64,000 nucleotides of DNA from Psococerastis gibbosa (Eukaryota; Arthropoda; Insecta; Psocodea; Psocidae). Below the pieces are notes generated by a model. That model did no database searches and was not told where the DNA came from. It saw nothing but the letters and a program-made list of their open reading frames with translations. A program made the translations under genes and the position numbers. Within the stretch, counting starts at the first letter, position 1. Each line of letters opens with the position of its first letter. The stretch is taken from contig OZ020491.1 of assembly GCA_963971405.1 (NCBI GenBank), positions 23,802,855 to 23,866,854 of the forward strand, in the 5' to 3' direction. Positions 22,716 through 33,930 of this stretch are shown in pieces.

Positions 22716-25422
22716 GGATCGGCACTTGCCAAAGAAAATAGTCAGGCACTTTCATACAAATGGTTATCCATGGAGGAGAAGGCTTCTATTTATCCAATGA
22801 GGTAAAAGCACGGACTAAATGCCAAAGGAAATAGTCAGGCACTTTCATACAAATGGTTATCCATGGAGGAGAAGGTTTCTATTTATCCAATGAGGTAAAA
22901 GCACGGACTAAATGCCAAAGGAAATAGTCAGGCACTTTCATGCAAATGGGTATCCATGGAGGAGAAGGCTTCTATTTATCCAATAAGGTAAAAGCACGGA
23001 CTAAATGCCAAAAGAAATAGTCAGGCACTTTCATATACGATACATGGTTATCCATGGAGGGGAAGGCTCCTATTTATCCAATAAGGTAAAAGCCCGGACT
23101 AAATGCCAAAGGAAATAGTCAGGCACTTGCATACAAATGGTTATCCATGGAGGAGAAGACATCTATTTATCCAATGAGGTAAAAGCACGGACTAAATGCC
23201 AAAGGAAATAGTCAGGCACTTTATACAAATGGTTATCCATGGAGGAAAAGGCTCCTATTTATCCAATAAGGTAAAAGCCCGGACTAAATGCCAAAGGAAA
23301 TAGTCAGGCACTTGCATACAAATGGTTATCCATGGAGGAGAAGGCTCCTATTTATCCAATAAAGTAAAAGCACGGACTAAATGCCAAAGGAAATAGTCAG
23401 GCACTTTCATATACATGGTTATCCATGGAGGAGAAGACTTCTATTTATCCAATGAGGTAAAAGCACGGACTAAATGCCAAAGGAAATAGTGAGGCACTTT
23501 CATACAAATGGTTATCCATGGAGGAGAAGGCTTCTATTTATCCAATGAGGTAAAAGCACGGACTAAATGCCAAAGGAAATAGTCAGGCACTTTCATACAA
23601 ATGGTTATTCATGGAGGAAAAGGCTCCTATTTATCCAATAAGGTAAAAGCACGGACTAAATGCCAAAGGAAATAGTCAGGCACTTTCATACAAATGGTTA
23701 TCCATGGAGGAGAAGGCTTCTATTTATCCAATGAGGTAAAAGCACGGACTAAATGCCAAAGGAAATAGTCAGGCACTTTCATACAAATGGTTATCCATGG
23801 AGGAGAAGGCTTCTATTTATCCAATGAGGTAAAAGCACGGACTAAATGCCAAAGGAAATAGTCAGGCACTTTCATACAAATGGTTATCCATGGAGGAGAA
23901 GGCTTCTATTTATCCAATGAGGTAAAAGCACGGACTAAATGCCAAAGGAAATAGTCAGGCACTTTCATACAAATGGTTATCCATGGAGGAGAAGGTTTCT
24001 ATTTATCCAATGAGGTAAAAGCACGGACTAAATGCCAAAGGAAATAGTCAGGCACTTTCATGCAAATGGGTATCCATGGAGGAGAAGGCTTCTATTTATC
24101 CAATAAGGTAAAAGCACGGACTAAATGCCAAAAGAAATAGTCAGGCACTTTCATATACGATACATGGTTATCCATGGAGGGGAAGGCTCCTATTTATCCA
24201 ATAAGGTAAAAGCCCGGACTAAATGCCAAAGGAAATAGTCAGGCACTTGCATACAAATGGTTATCCATGGAGGAGAAGACATCTATTTATCCAATGAGGT
24301 AAAAGCACGGACTAAATGCCAAAGGAAATAGTCAGGCACTTTATACAAATGGTTATCCATGGAGGAAAAGGCTCCTATTTATCCAATAAGGTAAAAGCCC
24401 GGACTAAATGCCAAAGGAAATAGTCAGGCACTTGCATACAAATGGTTATCCATGGAGGAGAAGGCTCCTATTTATCCAATAAAGTAAAAGCACGGACTAA
24501 ATGCCAAAGGAAATAGTCAGGCACTTTCATATACATGGTTATCCATGGAGGAGAAGACTTCTATTTATCCAATGAGGTAAAAGCACGGACTAAATGCCAA
24601 AGGAAATAGTGAGGCACTTTCATACAAATGGTTATCCATGGAGGAGAAGGCTTCTATTTATCCAATGAGGTAAAAGCACGGACTAAATGCCAAAGGAAAT
24701 AGTCAGGCACTTTCATACAAATGGTTATTCATGGAGGAAAAGGCTCCTATTTATCCAATAAGGTAAAAGCACGGACTAAATGCCAAAGGAAATAGTCAGG
24801 CACTTTCATACAAATGGTTATCCATGGAGGAGAAGGCTTCTATTTATCCAATGAGGTAAAAGCACGGACTAAATGCCAAAGGAAATAGTCAGGCACTTTC
24901 ATACAAATGGTTATCCATGGAGGAGAAGGCTTCTATTTATCCAATGAGGTAAAAGCACGGACTAAATGCCAAAGGAAATAGTCAGGCACTTTCATACAAA
25001 TGGTTATCCATGGAGGAGAAGGCTTCTATTTATCCAATGAGGTAAAAGCACGGACTAAATGCCAAAGGAAATAGTCAGGCACTTTCATACAAATGGTTAT
25101 CCATGGAGGAGAAGACTTCTATTAATCCAATGAGGTAAAAGCACGGACTAAATGCCAAAGGAAATAGTCAGGCACTTTCATACAAATGGTTATCCATGGA
25201 GGAGAAGGCTTCTATTTATCCAATGAGGTAAAAGCACGGACTAAATGCCAAAGGAAATAGTCAGGCACTTTCATACAAATGGTTATTCATGGAGGAAAAG
25301 GCTCCTATTTATCCAATAAGGTAAAAGCCCGGACTAAATGCCAAAGGAAATAGTCAGGCACTTTCATACAAATGGTTATCCATGGAGGAGAAGGCTCCTA
25401 TTTATCCAATAAGGTAAAAGCC
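22716..25422. repeat. 93-bp satellite array with 12-mer higher-order repeat
   Basis: About 29 head-to-tail monomers of about 93 bp; each contains AATAGTCAGGCACTTTCAT, GGTTATCCATGGAGGAGAAG and AAAAGCACGGACTAAATGCC. Variant monomers recur exactly 1,120 bp apart: TGCAAATGGG at 22941 and 24061, TCATATACGA at 23031 and 24151, GAGGCACTTT at 23491 and 24611. So 22741-23860 and 23861-24980 are two copies of a 12-monomer unit, identical as far as compared by eye. A partial, reshuffled third unit follows. Both usable coding frames have a stop in each monomer. Confidence 0.97.
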
Positions 25423-25479
25423 GTGGCAGAAAATTAAAAAAAAAGTTTAGAACTGGTAGAATATACCACTCCTTCTTCT

Positions 25480-25567
25480 TCTTCTTTAAATGCCTCTTCT
25501 ATCGAAGATTAGTGATCATTATGACAGTTTGGACCTTGGAGACTGTTGTTCTGAAAAGGGAAGCCAA
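25480..25567 (-). mobile_element. LINE tail fragment
   Basis: On the minus strand the sequence ends with TCATAATGATCACTAATC, TTCGATAGAAGAGGCATTTA. This resembles the end of the LINE remnants at 31442-31862 and 54270-54660 (ATGATGATCAATATTCTTCG, ATAGAAGAGTCATTC). Confidence 0.4.
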
Positions 25568-25712
25568 ACCACTGCCACTCTGACTTTCACCCGGAAGGTT
25601 GCTGGTTCGAGTCCCACACTAGCTATATTTTCCGGCCAAGCTGGTAAATATCTCCGCTAGATTGGCTTAGTTATAGAACAAAAAATCAATATTTATTTAT
25701 TTATTTAATAAT
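25568..25712 (+). mobile_element. SINE family S with internal deletion
   Basis: Head CCACTCTGACTTTCACCCGG with a B box (GGTTCGAGTCC), then a jump from TTTTCCGGCCAAGC to CTCCGCTAGATTGGC and the TTATTTATTTATTTA tail. The middle of the body is missing. Confidence 0.75.
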
Positions 25713-25755
25713 TTTGATATTCTGCTCCCACAGCACGCGTTTTCCTCTACCACTT

Positions 25756-25810
25756 AAGAGGATACGGAATATAGGAAATTGGCACCCCAAAATCTCATGT
25801 TTTTATTGTA
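25756..25810 (+). mobile_element. Family F terminal fragment
   Basis: TTAAGAGGATACGG followed by GGAAATTGGCACCCCAAAAT is the terminus of the TTAA-flanked elements at 59362 and 60593. Confidence 0.5.
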
Positions 25811-25952
25811 GGGAGTTCTCACATACCTATTGAGATGGCGAATTCCGGAAAATGTCTTCATAGCTTTTCCTTTCATGATCCCCCTGAGCCTAAAACCACC
25901 CCCATTCAAAATGACCAATAGACTAATAGAGCATTCATTGGTAGAGGATATG

Positions 25953-26132
25953 TCAGGACATGCAGAGTAGTGGTACAGACTCTGGTTTTGTTGTTGGTTC
26001 AAGTGCCACACTGGCTACATTTTCTGGCCATGCTTCGGAGGGCATGTAAAGCAGGCAGGCGGTCCTGGGCCTTCCTAGTTGAGTGTAAGAGAGAGCTTTA
26101 TAGCCTTAACTCCGCTAGGTTGACTTAGTAAT
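25953..26132 (+). mobile_element. SINE family S
   Basis: AGGACATGCAGAGTAGTGGT head (A-box region) with a degraded B box (GGTTCAAGTGCC), then the full body through CTCCGCTAGGTTGACTTAG. It lacks the usual TTATT tail. Confidence 0.8.
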
Positions 26133-26229
26133 TCCGCGTTCAGCTCTCCATCATCTGGACTGCCCCAATGCACCAGGCAGAGGCTTTCCAGGACTATTCC
26201 CAATTTACTCATCTAAGATTCTATGGCAT

Positions 26230-26900
26230 GCCAAATTCAGAAACTATGACACATTACGCTGGAGATACGTCAAGCCGTCTCTCATTAGACACTGCGGCAA
26301 AAATCTAGGCGGCCCGACCACTGACTAATCTTCCAGGTACCGGTATTCTTAGGTAACATCTGCAAGAGGGTTCATTGCATTGACTGATTTCCTCGTAGAA
26401 ACATTTCGTCTCTTGGAAATTCCAGACACAAATAATTTGGAAGGCATAAATTATTCATCAGTCTTACCAAATAGAGACAATACACAATGACACATAGCAG
26501 GAGAAAAGTCAAGAGGTCTCCCGTGTACGCCAACAAAGAAAAAATCAAGGCACCCCGATGAATGACTAATCTTCTAGATTTGGGGTTCGTACCGAAAAAA
26601 TTTGGTGGCCTCCTAATAAAGTGTTTCTTACAGCTGTCGATTGTTAATGTCGAACCAGAAGTATTTAGAGCTTGGTACTGAGGATCAAGAGGGCTGATTT
26701 CCCCGTAGAAACATTTCGCCTCTTGGAAATTCCAGACACAAATAATTTGGAAGGCATAAATTATTCACTTTACCAAATAGAGACAATACACAATGACACA
26801 TAGCAGGACATACAGTAAGTCAAGAGGCCTCCCATGTACACCACAAAGAAAAAATCAAGGCACCTCGATTGAAGTAAGGTTCGTGTAATTAAGCACTCGA
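26230..26900. repeat. Family H repeats, two tandem-like copies
   Basis: TTTCGYCTCTTGGAAATTCC, ACAAATAATTTGGAAGGC and ATAGAGACAATACACAATG occur at about 26400-26500 and again at about 26705-26805. Between them is a block (26568-26682, GCTGTCGATTGTTAATGTCG) that is repeated at 27418-27531. On the minus strand several copies keep an open 'NFQEAK/NFQETK ... EIS' reading, so the family may derive from a coding region. Confidence 0.6.
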
Positions 26901-27404
26901 TATTAACATTTCCATGATCAGTGTATGGGGTTCTGTAGGGACAGTTTTGGTCACTAGGTTCGCTGACGACAAACCGATATCCATATTATTCAAAATGGCC
27001 GCCGTTTGCATGTGAAAACTAAGCTCTTAGCATCTAATTAATTCTTTTAATATTTTTTATAATATTTTTACTATGCCTGGACCTTATTTCGCTGCATATA
27101 ATTAAATATATATATTCTCCATGATTTATACAAAAATATCACTTTAAAATAATACGTAATTAAAAATCATTTTAAAATAGTATTGAGGCTTATGGAAAAA
27201 TCAACGCTTTGATATCATTGCAACTGGTGCTGCCATCTACAAAATGACGCTACAAATGAACCCCATTGTACACACGCTCCTACTCCTCTCATAACAACCC
27301 TCTCAACAGTCCCCCGTACCACGCAGGGTACCAACTTATATCCATTCAGCACTAACCTACTTTCAGTTCATACACACTACATGCCACACCCATACTATAC
27401 CACA
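26901..27404. other. Unassigned spacer within the H-repeat region
   Basis: AT-rich; nothing recognised. Confidence 0.4.
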
Positions 27405-27990
27405 CGATCAATAACTAATCTTCTAGATCTGGGGTTCCCACCGAAAAATTTGTGTGGCCTCCCACTAAAGTGTTTATTACAGCTGTCGATTGTTAATGTC
27501 GAACCAAAAGTTTCTAGAGCTTGGTACTGATTAACAAAAAAAGCAAGTATGCCTGCTAAAACTCTATCCCTAAAACAAATTCCGCAAGCGTTAGCCTCTC
27601 AGCGGGCCTACTGTGCCGTTTAGTACAATATTATATTATTCCTGGGGTTAAAAAAGCAAACAAAACAATTTTGAATAGCACTCTCTATTGTAAAATTATC
27701 TTGTTTACATTTTTAATGCCAGGTTAAGATTAAAAATTTTCGCCATAGTAGTCCCGCTGTAAAGTAGAGGCAAGACACAATGACACATTGCAGGAGATAC
27801 GTAAAGCAGTCTCCCATGGACACAACAGGGAAAAATCCAGGCAACCAGAGCAGTGACTAATCTTCCAGGTACATCGGTCGGATCTTCATGGGTAACAACT
27901 GGAAGAGGGTTAAGTTCATTGGCTTCACTTATTTCCTTGTCAAAGACTTTCGCCTCTTGGAAATTACACGACACTAATTATTTTGAATGC
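27405..27990. repeat. Family H repeats, further copies
   Basis: 27418-27531 repeats 26568-26682. 27760-27990 is a diverged copy of the CACAATGACACATTGCAGG ... TTTCGCCTCTTGGAAATT unit. The minus frame 27705-27974 through it (containing NFQEAKVFDKEISEANE) is the longest surviving reading. It is not assigned to a known protein. Confidence 0.55.
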
Positions 27991-28380
27991 ATGCCAGAAG
28001 ACACGTACACACCATGCTTGGATTTACCCTCACGTGAGGCAAATTAACCGCAAGTATACCTAGGTTATAAATACATGCAGTACGTCAGATACGGTATTTT
28101 TTGTTTAATGTAGCAAATGTGTGAGAGTGGCATAGGATAATTCATCCTGGGAATTGCCATGTGTAGCCTGCTTAGCATTTCAGCTCCAGCTACCATGGTG
28201 TTTAAAGAATAAGTTACCCCGCGAATTATTTAAACATTAACATTTATTTAAATATTTAAACACGCCGGTGCCAAAATCGCCCTCTCCTAGCAGATGAGAT
28301 TCATTTTGTGTTTATTGTTAATTGATGACACTATAGGTGAATTATTCATAAGTTAAGCATATCCAACGCTGAGCACGCAA
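27991..28380. other. Unassigned spacer
   Basis: Nothing recognised. Confidence 0.4.
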
Positions 28381-28452
28381 CTAAGTTTGCTGCTGTTTTG
28401 AACAGACAGGCTTTCTTCTGGTGGATTCAACTTGGTTTAGCCGTTGGCTCAA
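28381..28452 (+). mobile_element. Family C 3' fragment
   Basis: AAGTTTGCTGCTGTTTTGAA, GGATTCAACTTGG and CCGTTGGC match the 3' ends of other family C copies. Confidence 0.5.
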
Positions 28453-28869
28453 TAATAAAAACAATAATAAACTAATAAGCTTGAAATATATTGTTCCGCG
28501 ATGTCAACATAATTGATTGCTGGATACATTCCAACCATTCTACACGCAGGATGGGAAATAACTAATAAACTAATAAGCTAATAGTTATTGGTAAAATACT
28601 CATCTATAATAGGTTTGGCTGTCTGATAAAATCACCGATAATGTGAACATTAAGTAATAATATGACTTACAATGAACGCTGCAAAATTAAATTAAATTCT
28701 TATTAAACTGTTATTAGAAACTATTGTGAATCCACAATTATTGCTGGGGTGCGAAAACACTGTATCTTATCACAGCACGAGGAAAACATACGACTGAATT
28801 GTGTAATGTATTGTGAATGTTATCACAAAAAATATTGATGGACATGCAAACATACCATTTTTTTTATTG
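28453..28869. other. Unassigned AT-rich spacer
   Basis: Nothing recognised apart from a short repeated ACTAATAAACTAATAAGC motif near 28468 and 28561. Confidence 0.4.
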
Positions 28870-29205
28870 TCAGAAAAATGCCTTTTTATTTCCATCAAAA
28901 CTGCCTGACAGTAATCAATTCACAGTTAAAACGTATTTACTCAGAAAACAAATTCCATGAATTCGTTTACAGTTCATTAGCCAATAATAAAATATATATT
29001 TTTGGCGCAATATCATTAATTCTCCAAATTATGTCTTATCTACAAATGATTTTTTTTTCTCAGAAAAACGGCCTAAAAGTAATCAATTCACAGTTAAAAT
29101 GTATTTAATCAGAAAACATATTCTATGAATTCGTTTACAGTTCATTAGCCAATAATAAAAATATAAATTTTTGGCGCAACATCATTAATTTTATTGTCCA
29201 CATCA
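28870..29205. repeat. 168-bp tandem duplication
   Basis: GTAATCAATTCACAGTTAAA starts at 28911 and 29079. Each is followed by TTCGTTTACAGTTCATTAGC and TTTTTGGCGCAA. Confidence 0.85.
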
Positions 29206-29969
29206 AGTCTTATCTGTAGATGCTAATTAATCAAATGAATGAGATGATGTCAATGACTTTCCTCATGAAGAGACCTTGACACATTTACATTATAGGACCA
29301 GGAAAATGGGGTATCGAGCATTGCCGTCGCGTCGTTTGGAAGGTAAATACAATAGAATGCAGGTAAGGAAAAACCGGTCGCAAAATTACAGCAAGTAGTA
29401 CGGGAACACCTGGATTATTGGGAATTGTTGAAGCGAAGTCGAGAGGTCCAAGGCAGCGAAGTCGAGAGGTCCAAGGGCGTAATGGGAACATTATAATTCG
29501 GCTTGCACCCCTACAGGATCTTATTTATCACAAGTCTGCCTCCACACTCTTATTATATAACGCTCACTCGATTGTTTCGCTACAACAGCCTTTTTGGCAT
29601 GACTACCCAGGGTGTAATCTCACTTTAGGACCATTCCCTCTAGGGATTGACTTGAAAACGACGTTATTGAGAAAAAAAGACGAACAATAAGACCATAAAG
29701 TCTTCTTTTCATGCTAACCTTAAAAACAAAATATTGTATTAATTATAGATATTAGGAATGAAAAAAATGCTTCATGCAAGGCCTAGACTAGATCACCAAA
29801 GCTCGGGCAAACTAAAAATTCACCTAACGTAGCTTCGGCGACGGGACCGAGGGCCTACCCGGTTCCTTGTTCAGTCCTTCAGGCGCGTCTACGCAAACGA
29901 GATGCTGAATACTATTAATCTCCAGTCGGTCAAGGCACTAGTCTGCTCACTGGACCATTTCCATGGCGG
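29206..29969. other. Unassigned region
   Basis: A 24-bp direct repeat (GCGAAGTCGAGAGGTCCAAG at about 29432 and 29455) is present. The small frames on both strands overlap it. No gene called. Confidence 0.4.
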
Positions 29970-30760
29970 CTAGACCTCCTGCCCTGTGACGCGAGATGGG
30001 TCGGTTCGGAGTAACATCCACAACACTGAGATTGCCCGTCCCAGTTCCCAAGAAGGGACGCCAGACGGGTGGTGCGTATCAGACACCCCTAACTTGCCTG
30101 GTATTGCCCAGGTCCACAACATCTGCATCAGTTGTCGATCTTCTCTCCCCCACCGTCAGACGGTGTTAGTAAGACTCTATCCAACTTCGTGTTCAGTTGT
30201 CCACGGTCCAAACTGGGCAATACTGCACCATGTCCTCAACATCCACAACACTGTCCAGGATGTGACGCCAGAAGGGATGAATTGGACACCACCCTAACCA
30301 GCCTCTGGTTATCCACCGCACAATAGGCCATGTTTGCAATCCATTGTGGCTGTCGAGATTCTCACCCAGTTAGGGACGCCAGACTGAAAGTATAGGCCAC
30401 CACCCAACATCGTTCTACTGTTGTCTGGTCGGACGGATCTGGGCACGACCGTGCCATTTCCATGACATCCATTTTACTGTTGATCCTTTCCTCCCAGGAT
30501 GTGACGCCAGAAGGAATGAATTGGGCACCACCCAGCCTCTTGTTGTCCAACGCGCACTGGACCATGTCCACAATGCGCACATCGCTGTTGCTGTCGAGCC
30601 CCTCCCTCCAGGAAGTGACGCGGGATGGTGTGAGTTTGTGGTCGCTGTCTTCGACTGACGTCAGTCCTGTCGCGCCACTACTTCCGTGACATTGTATATG
30701 CGTAGTATATCGAACCCCATTAACAAGACAACAACACTTAATTATACAATAGCCTGAGGA
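29970..30760 (-). pseudogene. Decayed tandem-repeat coding sequence, identity unknown
   Basis: This stretch is visibly richer in G+C than its surroundings and consists of degenerate units of about 70-125 bp. Each unit is marked on the minus strand by (T/C)C(T/G)GCGTC at about 30618, 30502, 30375, 30264, 30058 and 29989. From 30760 to the TGA at 30362 the minus strand is open for 132 codons. Two units are in frame there: 'PSRVTSWREGLDSNSDV' and 'PSGVTSWEERINSKMDV', each followed by a more variable part with 'VDMVQCALDNKRLGG' between them. No Met is found near the start. Downstream units are frameshifted. It could be one exon of a repeat protein or a dead gene. The motif is not one I recognise. 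Confidence 0.5.
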
Positions 30761-30904
30761 TTACAATAAAACAGTTGGGATCTTGTAGTCTTCTGCAATA
30801 GGCAAAATACCTCTCAGAAGCAGAAGTCGGGTACACAGCGTCCAAATTGTTCGGGCTTCAGGTTGCTACTTCATATTCTTCTTCTTCATCTTCCTTCTTA
30901 GTGC

Positions 30905-31190
30905 CGCGTGCGCAGCGTGAGGGGTACTCTTTTCTTACTCAACCCGGTCGAACACCAACGTCTTGAGCTGGGCCATTGTATTTTCTCTTGCTCCGGCGAG
31001 TTATTCGACTATTTCCTCAGGGGTTGTCCTCGGGCTGCCGATGGGTCTTTCACATTGGCCGTCAGCCTCTGGGTGGGCCTATTCTCATCTTTCCTTTGGA
31101 CGTGGCTATTGCAGCTCCATTCTTCTCTATATGGAGGTTGCAGTATTTCTAACAAGAAAAGAACAGTGTTTCCACAAGCCACTTCCGACG
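30905..31190 (-). pseudogene. LINE C-terminal remnant
   Basis: On the minus strand two broken frames read WSCNSHVQRKDENRPTQRL and then RPIGSPRTTPEEIVE / LAGARENTMAQL. These correspond to the conserved LINE tail W-GHV-R--DNR-T-R, followed by R-GRP-TRW-D-IV--AG-NW-QLA. At least one frameshift and one stop interrupt it. Assignment rests on memory of this tail pattern. Confidence 0.5.
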
Positions 31191-31441
31191 CAGAGTGAAA
31201 CTAAAGGAAATCAAGAGAGATCTACTTTAAATGTCACTACATCTATCATTCATTGAGAAAGAAACTCATATGTCCTGCCCACAGTCTTTTTGGCAGACGA
31301 CTGAAGTATCAACCCACGCCTCTAGTTAGTACGACAATACTCTAGAGACTAGACCAACCCACACATATTCAGTCAGTTAGAGATATCCCTGCCCTGCGAT
31401 ATGCGAACTGCATGACACCGAGGATTCCATAAGCCCTCAAT

Positions 31442-31862
31442 GTGTCCTCATTAAACGTAATAAGGGTTGATATAAATATTCGCCATCAGCACTTCGTTCA
31501 ATGCCTCTTCTACCGAAGATTGGCAATCATCAACAAAATTTCAACTTTTCAGGCTGCAGCTCTGAATAGGGAAGTTATGCTTTTGCCAAGCCACTGCCTC
31601 GGGTTTTTCAACCAAGGCGTTCTTCTTCCACCGGGAGCTCTCTGTCCTTCTATCTTCCCTTGGATTGTTTAACACAGAAGGCGATACTTTTCGTTCCTCA
31701 TCCGAAGTATGTTCCGTTTCTTAACCGTCAGCAGCAACTCATGCTTCTGTATCGATTCCCCTCAGGACCTCAGCATTACGGACAGGATCTCCCAAGGATA
31801 ACATGCGCAGCACTCGTCTGTATATCCACATTTCAAAAGCACTGATTCGGTTCTCCATAGCT
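31442..31862 (-). pseudogene. LINE C-terminal remnant
   Basis: On the minus strand, AMENRISAFEMWIYRRVLRM, NAEVLRGIDTEA, IQGKIEGQRAPGGRRTPWL and SLFRAAA follow in order, interrupted by stops and frameshifts. This is the familiar LINE ORF2 tail (MW-YRR-LR, E-LL, KR--LGHVLRNE, QGK-EG-RG-GRR--SWL, LFR-A). The open frames 31442-31672 and 31660-31845 on the plus strand are shadows. Non-functional. Confidence 0.7.
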
Positions 31863-31972
31863 TGTGTTCAGCACTACATCAGTAGAAACTCTGCTACTTT
31901 AATGGAATCCTAGAACCAAACTATTTGGAGTGAATCAACCTGTATTGGGTTCTGTTGATATTATATAAACGA

Positions 31973-32525
31973 CTATAATATAGGGTAGGATACATGAATT
32001 TTAAAAAAAAAAAAAAAAAATGGACCCGTTTTTTTTAGAAAAAAAAAACTTAATCTATTTTTCCTGCCATGGTAGTGTAAACCCCTACAAAATAGTACAA
32101 AATAAATAATCCTGTGATAGGATTTTTGGGGAGCAATACGCCAAATTTTATCAAAATCGATCGAGTAGTTTTCCCATATATCGATGTACCGACATTTCAT
32201 TTAATTAAAAAAAAATATATATATATATAAATAATATAGGGTAGGATACATGAATTAAAAAAAAATGGACCCGTTTTTTTAAGAAAACAATTCTTATTCG
32301 ATTTTTCCTGCCATGGTAGTGTAAACCCCTACAAAATAGTACAAAATAAATAATCCTGTGATAGGATTTTTGGGGAGCAATACGCCAAATTTTATCAAAA
32401 TCGATCGAGTGGTTTTCCCATATATCGATGTCCCGACATTTCATTTAATAAAAAAAAAAAAAACTTTACCGTCGAAATCTAGAATTTGAAAAGTAAGCCT
32501 ACCCTATGATAACTTGTAAATAGGA
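31973..32525 (-). mobile_element. Family B2 element with a 256-bp internal duplication
   Basis: GGGTAGGATACATGAATT occurs at 31983 and 32239. Each is followed by GGACCCG, CTGCCATGGTAGTGTAAACC, AATAATCCTGTGATAGG and TTTATCAAAATCGATCGAGT. The order and the end (GTAAATAGGAAAGCAA) parallel family B (CCTGAGGTATGG, CATTTCATGAAAATCTAC, TAAATTGGAAAGCAA). It is therefore a related family. The two similar 75- and 79-codon frames come from this duplication. Confidence 0.65.
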
Positions 32526-32997
32526 AAGCAATACCAATATCCATTTATCTAACAAACTTAGACATTTTAGTAAATTGCGACTCTATCCGCAATTAAATAC
32601 ATGACGCGGTAAATTACCCCTGTGCGTCAAGTTACACGGTATCAGCTAAATTCAAGAGTTATGAGACTGTGTCATCTGATCATAGAACATATTACGTCTT
32701 CAAAGTTCAAATGGTATCACACGTGAATCCGAGATAAAATCCTACTCTGTGACGCAGTCAGTGACCCACAAGTAACCAGTAGCAGCTGGAGTATTAGTGT
32801 TGACGCCATATTGGTTAGGTCTGTGTGGGCGTAGGGTAGCCATGTGTGACCGAAACATGGACAGCCGCAAGAACGACTAACCCAGAGCGGTGACGTAACC
32901 TTCTCAGGCGCCTAGCTCGAGGAGCGTCAAGAGACAACCCGGGAGAGTAATTTTTAGGGATCTATGATACCTTTAGGGAACCGAAATTAGAGGATAT
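32526..32997. other. Unassigned spacer
   Basis: Nothing recognised. Confidence 0.4.
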
Positions 32998-33085
32998 AAA
33001 AAAACTAGACCTAGCGGGATTCAAACCCACGATCTACGTCTATCCGGGGCATCGCCTTAACCGCTGGACCACAAGCCAGACAAGT
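32998..33085 (-). tRNA. tRNA-like sequence, probably a pseudogene or SINE head
   Basis: On the minus strand TGGTCCAGCGGTTAAGGC fits a pol III A box and D arm, and GTGGGTTTGAATCCCGC folds as a T arm with a B box (GGTTTGAATCC). The acceptor halves (TGGCTTG / TAGGTCT) pair poorly. The anticodon arm has a mismatch, and position 33 would be C rather than T. A working tRNA is therefore unlikely. Confidence 0.4.
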
Positions 33086-33309
33086 ACAGGGCTCTCTAAA
33101 TCCTCTTTGCGATTTGTATTGCTAGACAGGTTAGCACAACTACCCAACTAACTAACCGCACACGTCTGTGAGCTTACTTTATTGCAAAAAGGCAATGCTT
33201 TATTCAATACCTCTAATTTCGGTTATAACGAGGAGGTTACCTCTTCAACCCCAATTAGTTTAATGTCAGTGTTTTGCAATGGTCCTAAAGCCAGCTCACA
33301 GACTACGCC

Positions 33310-33400
33310 TAGGAAACCTTTCCGACAAATCAAATCAAATCAAGTGTATTTAATTCTATCTCAAAAGTACAAGATACAAATGAACAATTCCCAACCCCAA
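33310..33400 (-). mobile_element. Possible LINE 3' tail
   Basis: Minus-strand reading gives GAGATAGAATTAAATACAC followed by three TTGAT units (33327-33342), like the short-repeat tails of CR1/L2-type LINEs. No coding part is attached. Confidence 0.35.
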
Positions 33401-33551
33401 TAATGTTCCTATGAGAATGTGCTTGGGGAGGGAACATACCATACCAGACTTAATTATTTAATTCAATAACAATAACATGTGTTCCTCAATCATTCCCATT
33501 GCCCAAACTTTAGGTCAAGGTAAAACCTAAAGTTAACTGTCACGATTTTAC

Positions 33552-33930
33552 ATGAAAACACCAAAAATAAATAAACTATTTATTTTCAACTGTACGTGGA
33601 GAGACCGCATAACCAACGAAGAAGTGCTCCATAGAATAAACGAAAAAAAGAGCTATTATGGCCACCATTTCAACAAGAAGAGGCATATTTTGAGAAACGA
33701 AGGGCTCCTTAAGAACATGGTCAGGTTGAAGGCACCAACTCAAGAGGACGACAGAGGAAGGAGTACCTTGAGGATGTCATGAAGGACATAGGGTGCGACA
33801 CCTATAAAGGACTGAAAAGGACCGCACAAAACAGACAAGAGTGAAGGAGAAAAATACAACATTTGCTGCAAACCAATACTTAGATTGCAACTCAAGAAGA
33901 AGACGAGCATTAAAACCAATAAAGTTTTAG
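33552..33930 (+). pseudogene. LINE C-terminal remnant
   Basis: Plus-strand frames read WRDRITNEEVLHRINEKKS, then HILRNEGLLKNMV. After a frameshift near 33755 they read EYLEDVMKDIGCDTYKGLKR and TAQNRQE. These correspond to the LINE tail D-ITN-EVL-R--EKRSL, GHILR-EGLLK, YLE-VMKD-GC--Y-ELKR-A-NR-EWR. Frame breaks make it inactive. It is closest in style to 54270-54660. Confidence 0.7.

Noticed and set aside
22716-25422. CRISPR-like array
   Set aside because: Repeats are directly contiguous 93-bp monomers with no unique spacers, in an animal-type genome; it is a satellite.
31973-32444. Two similar 75- and 79-codon minus frames as a gene pair
   Set aside because: They come from the 256-bp internal duplication of a non-coding B2 element.
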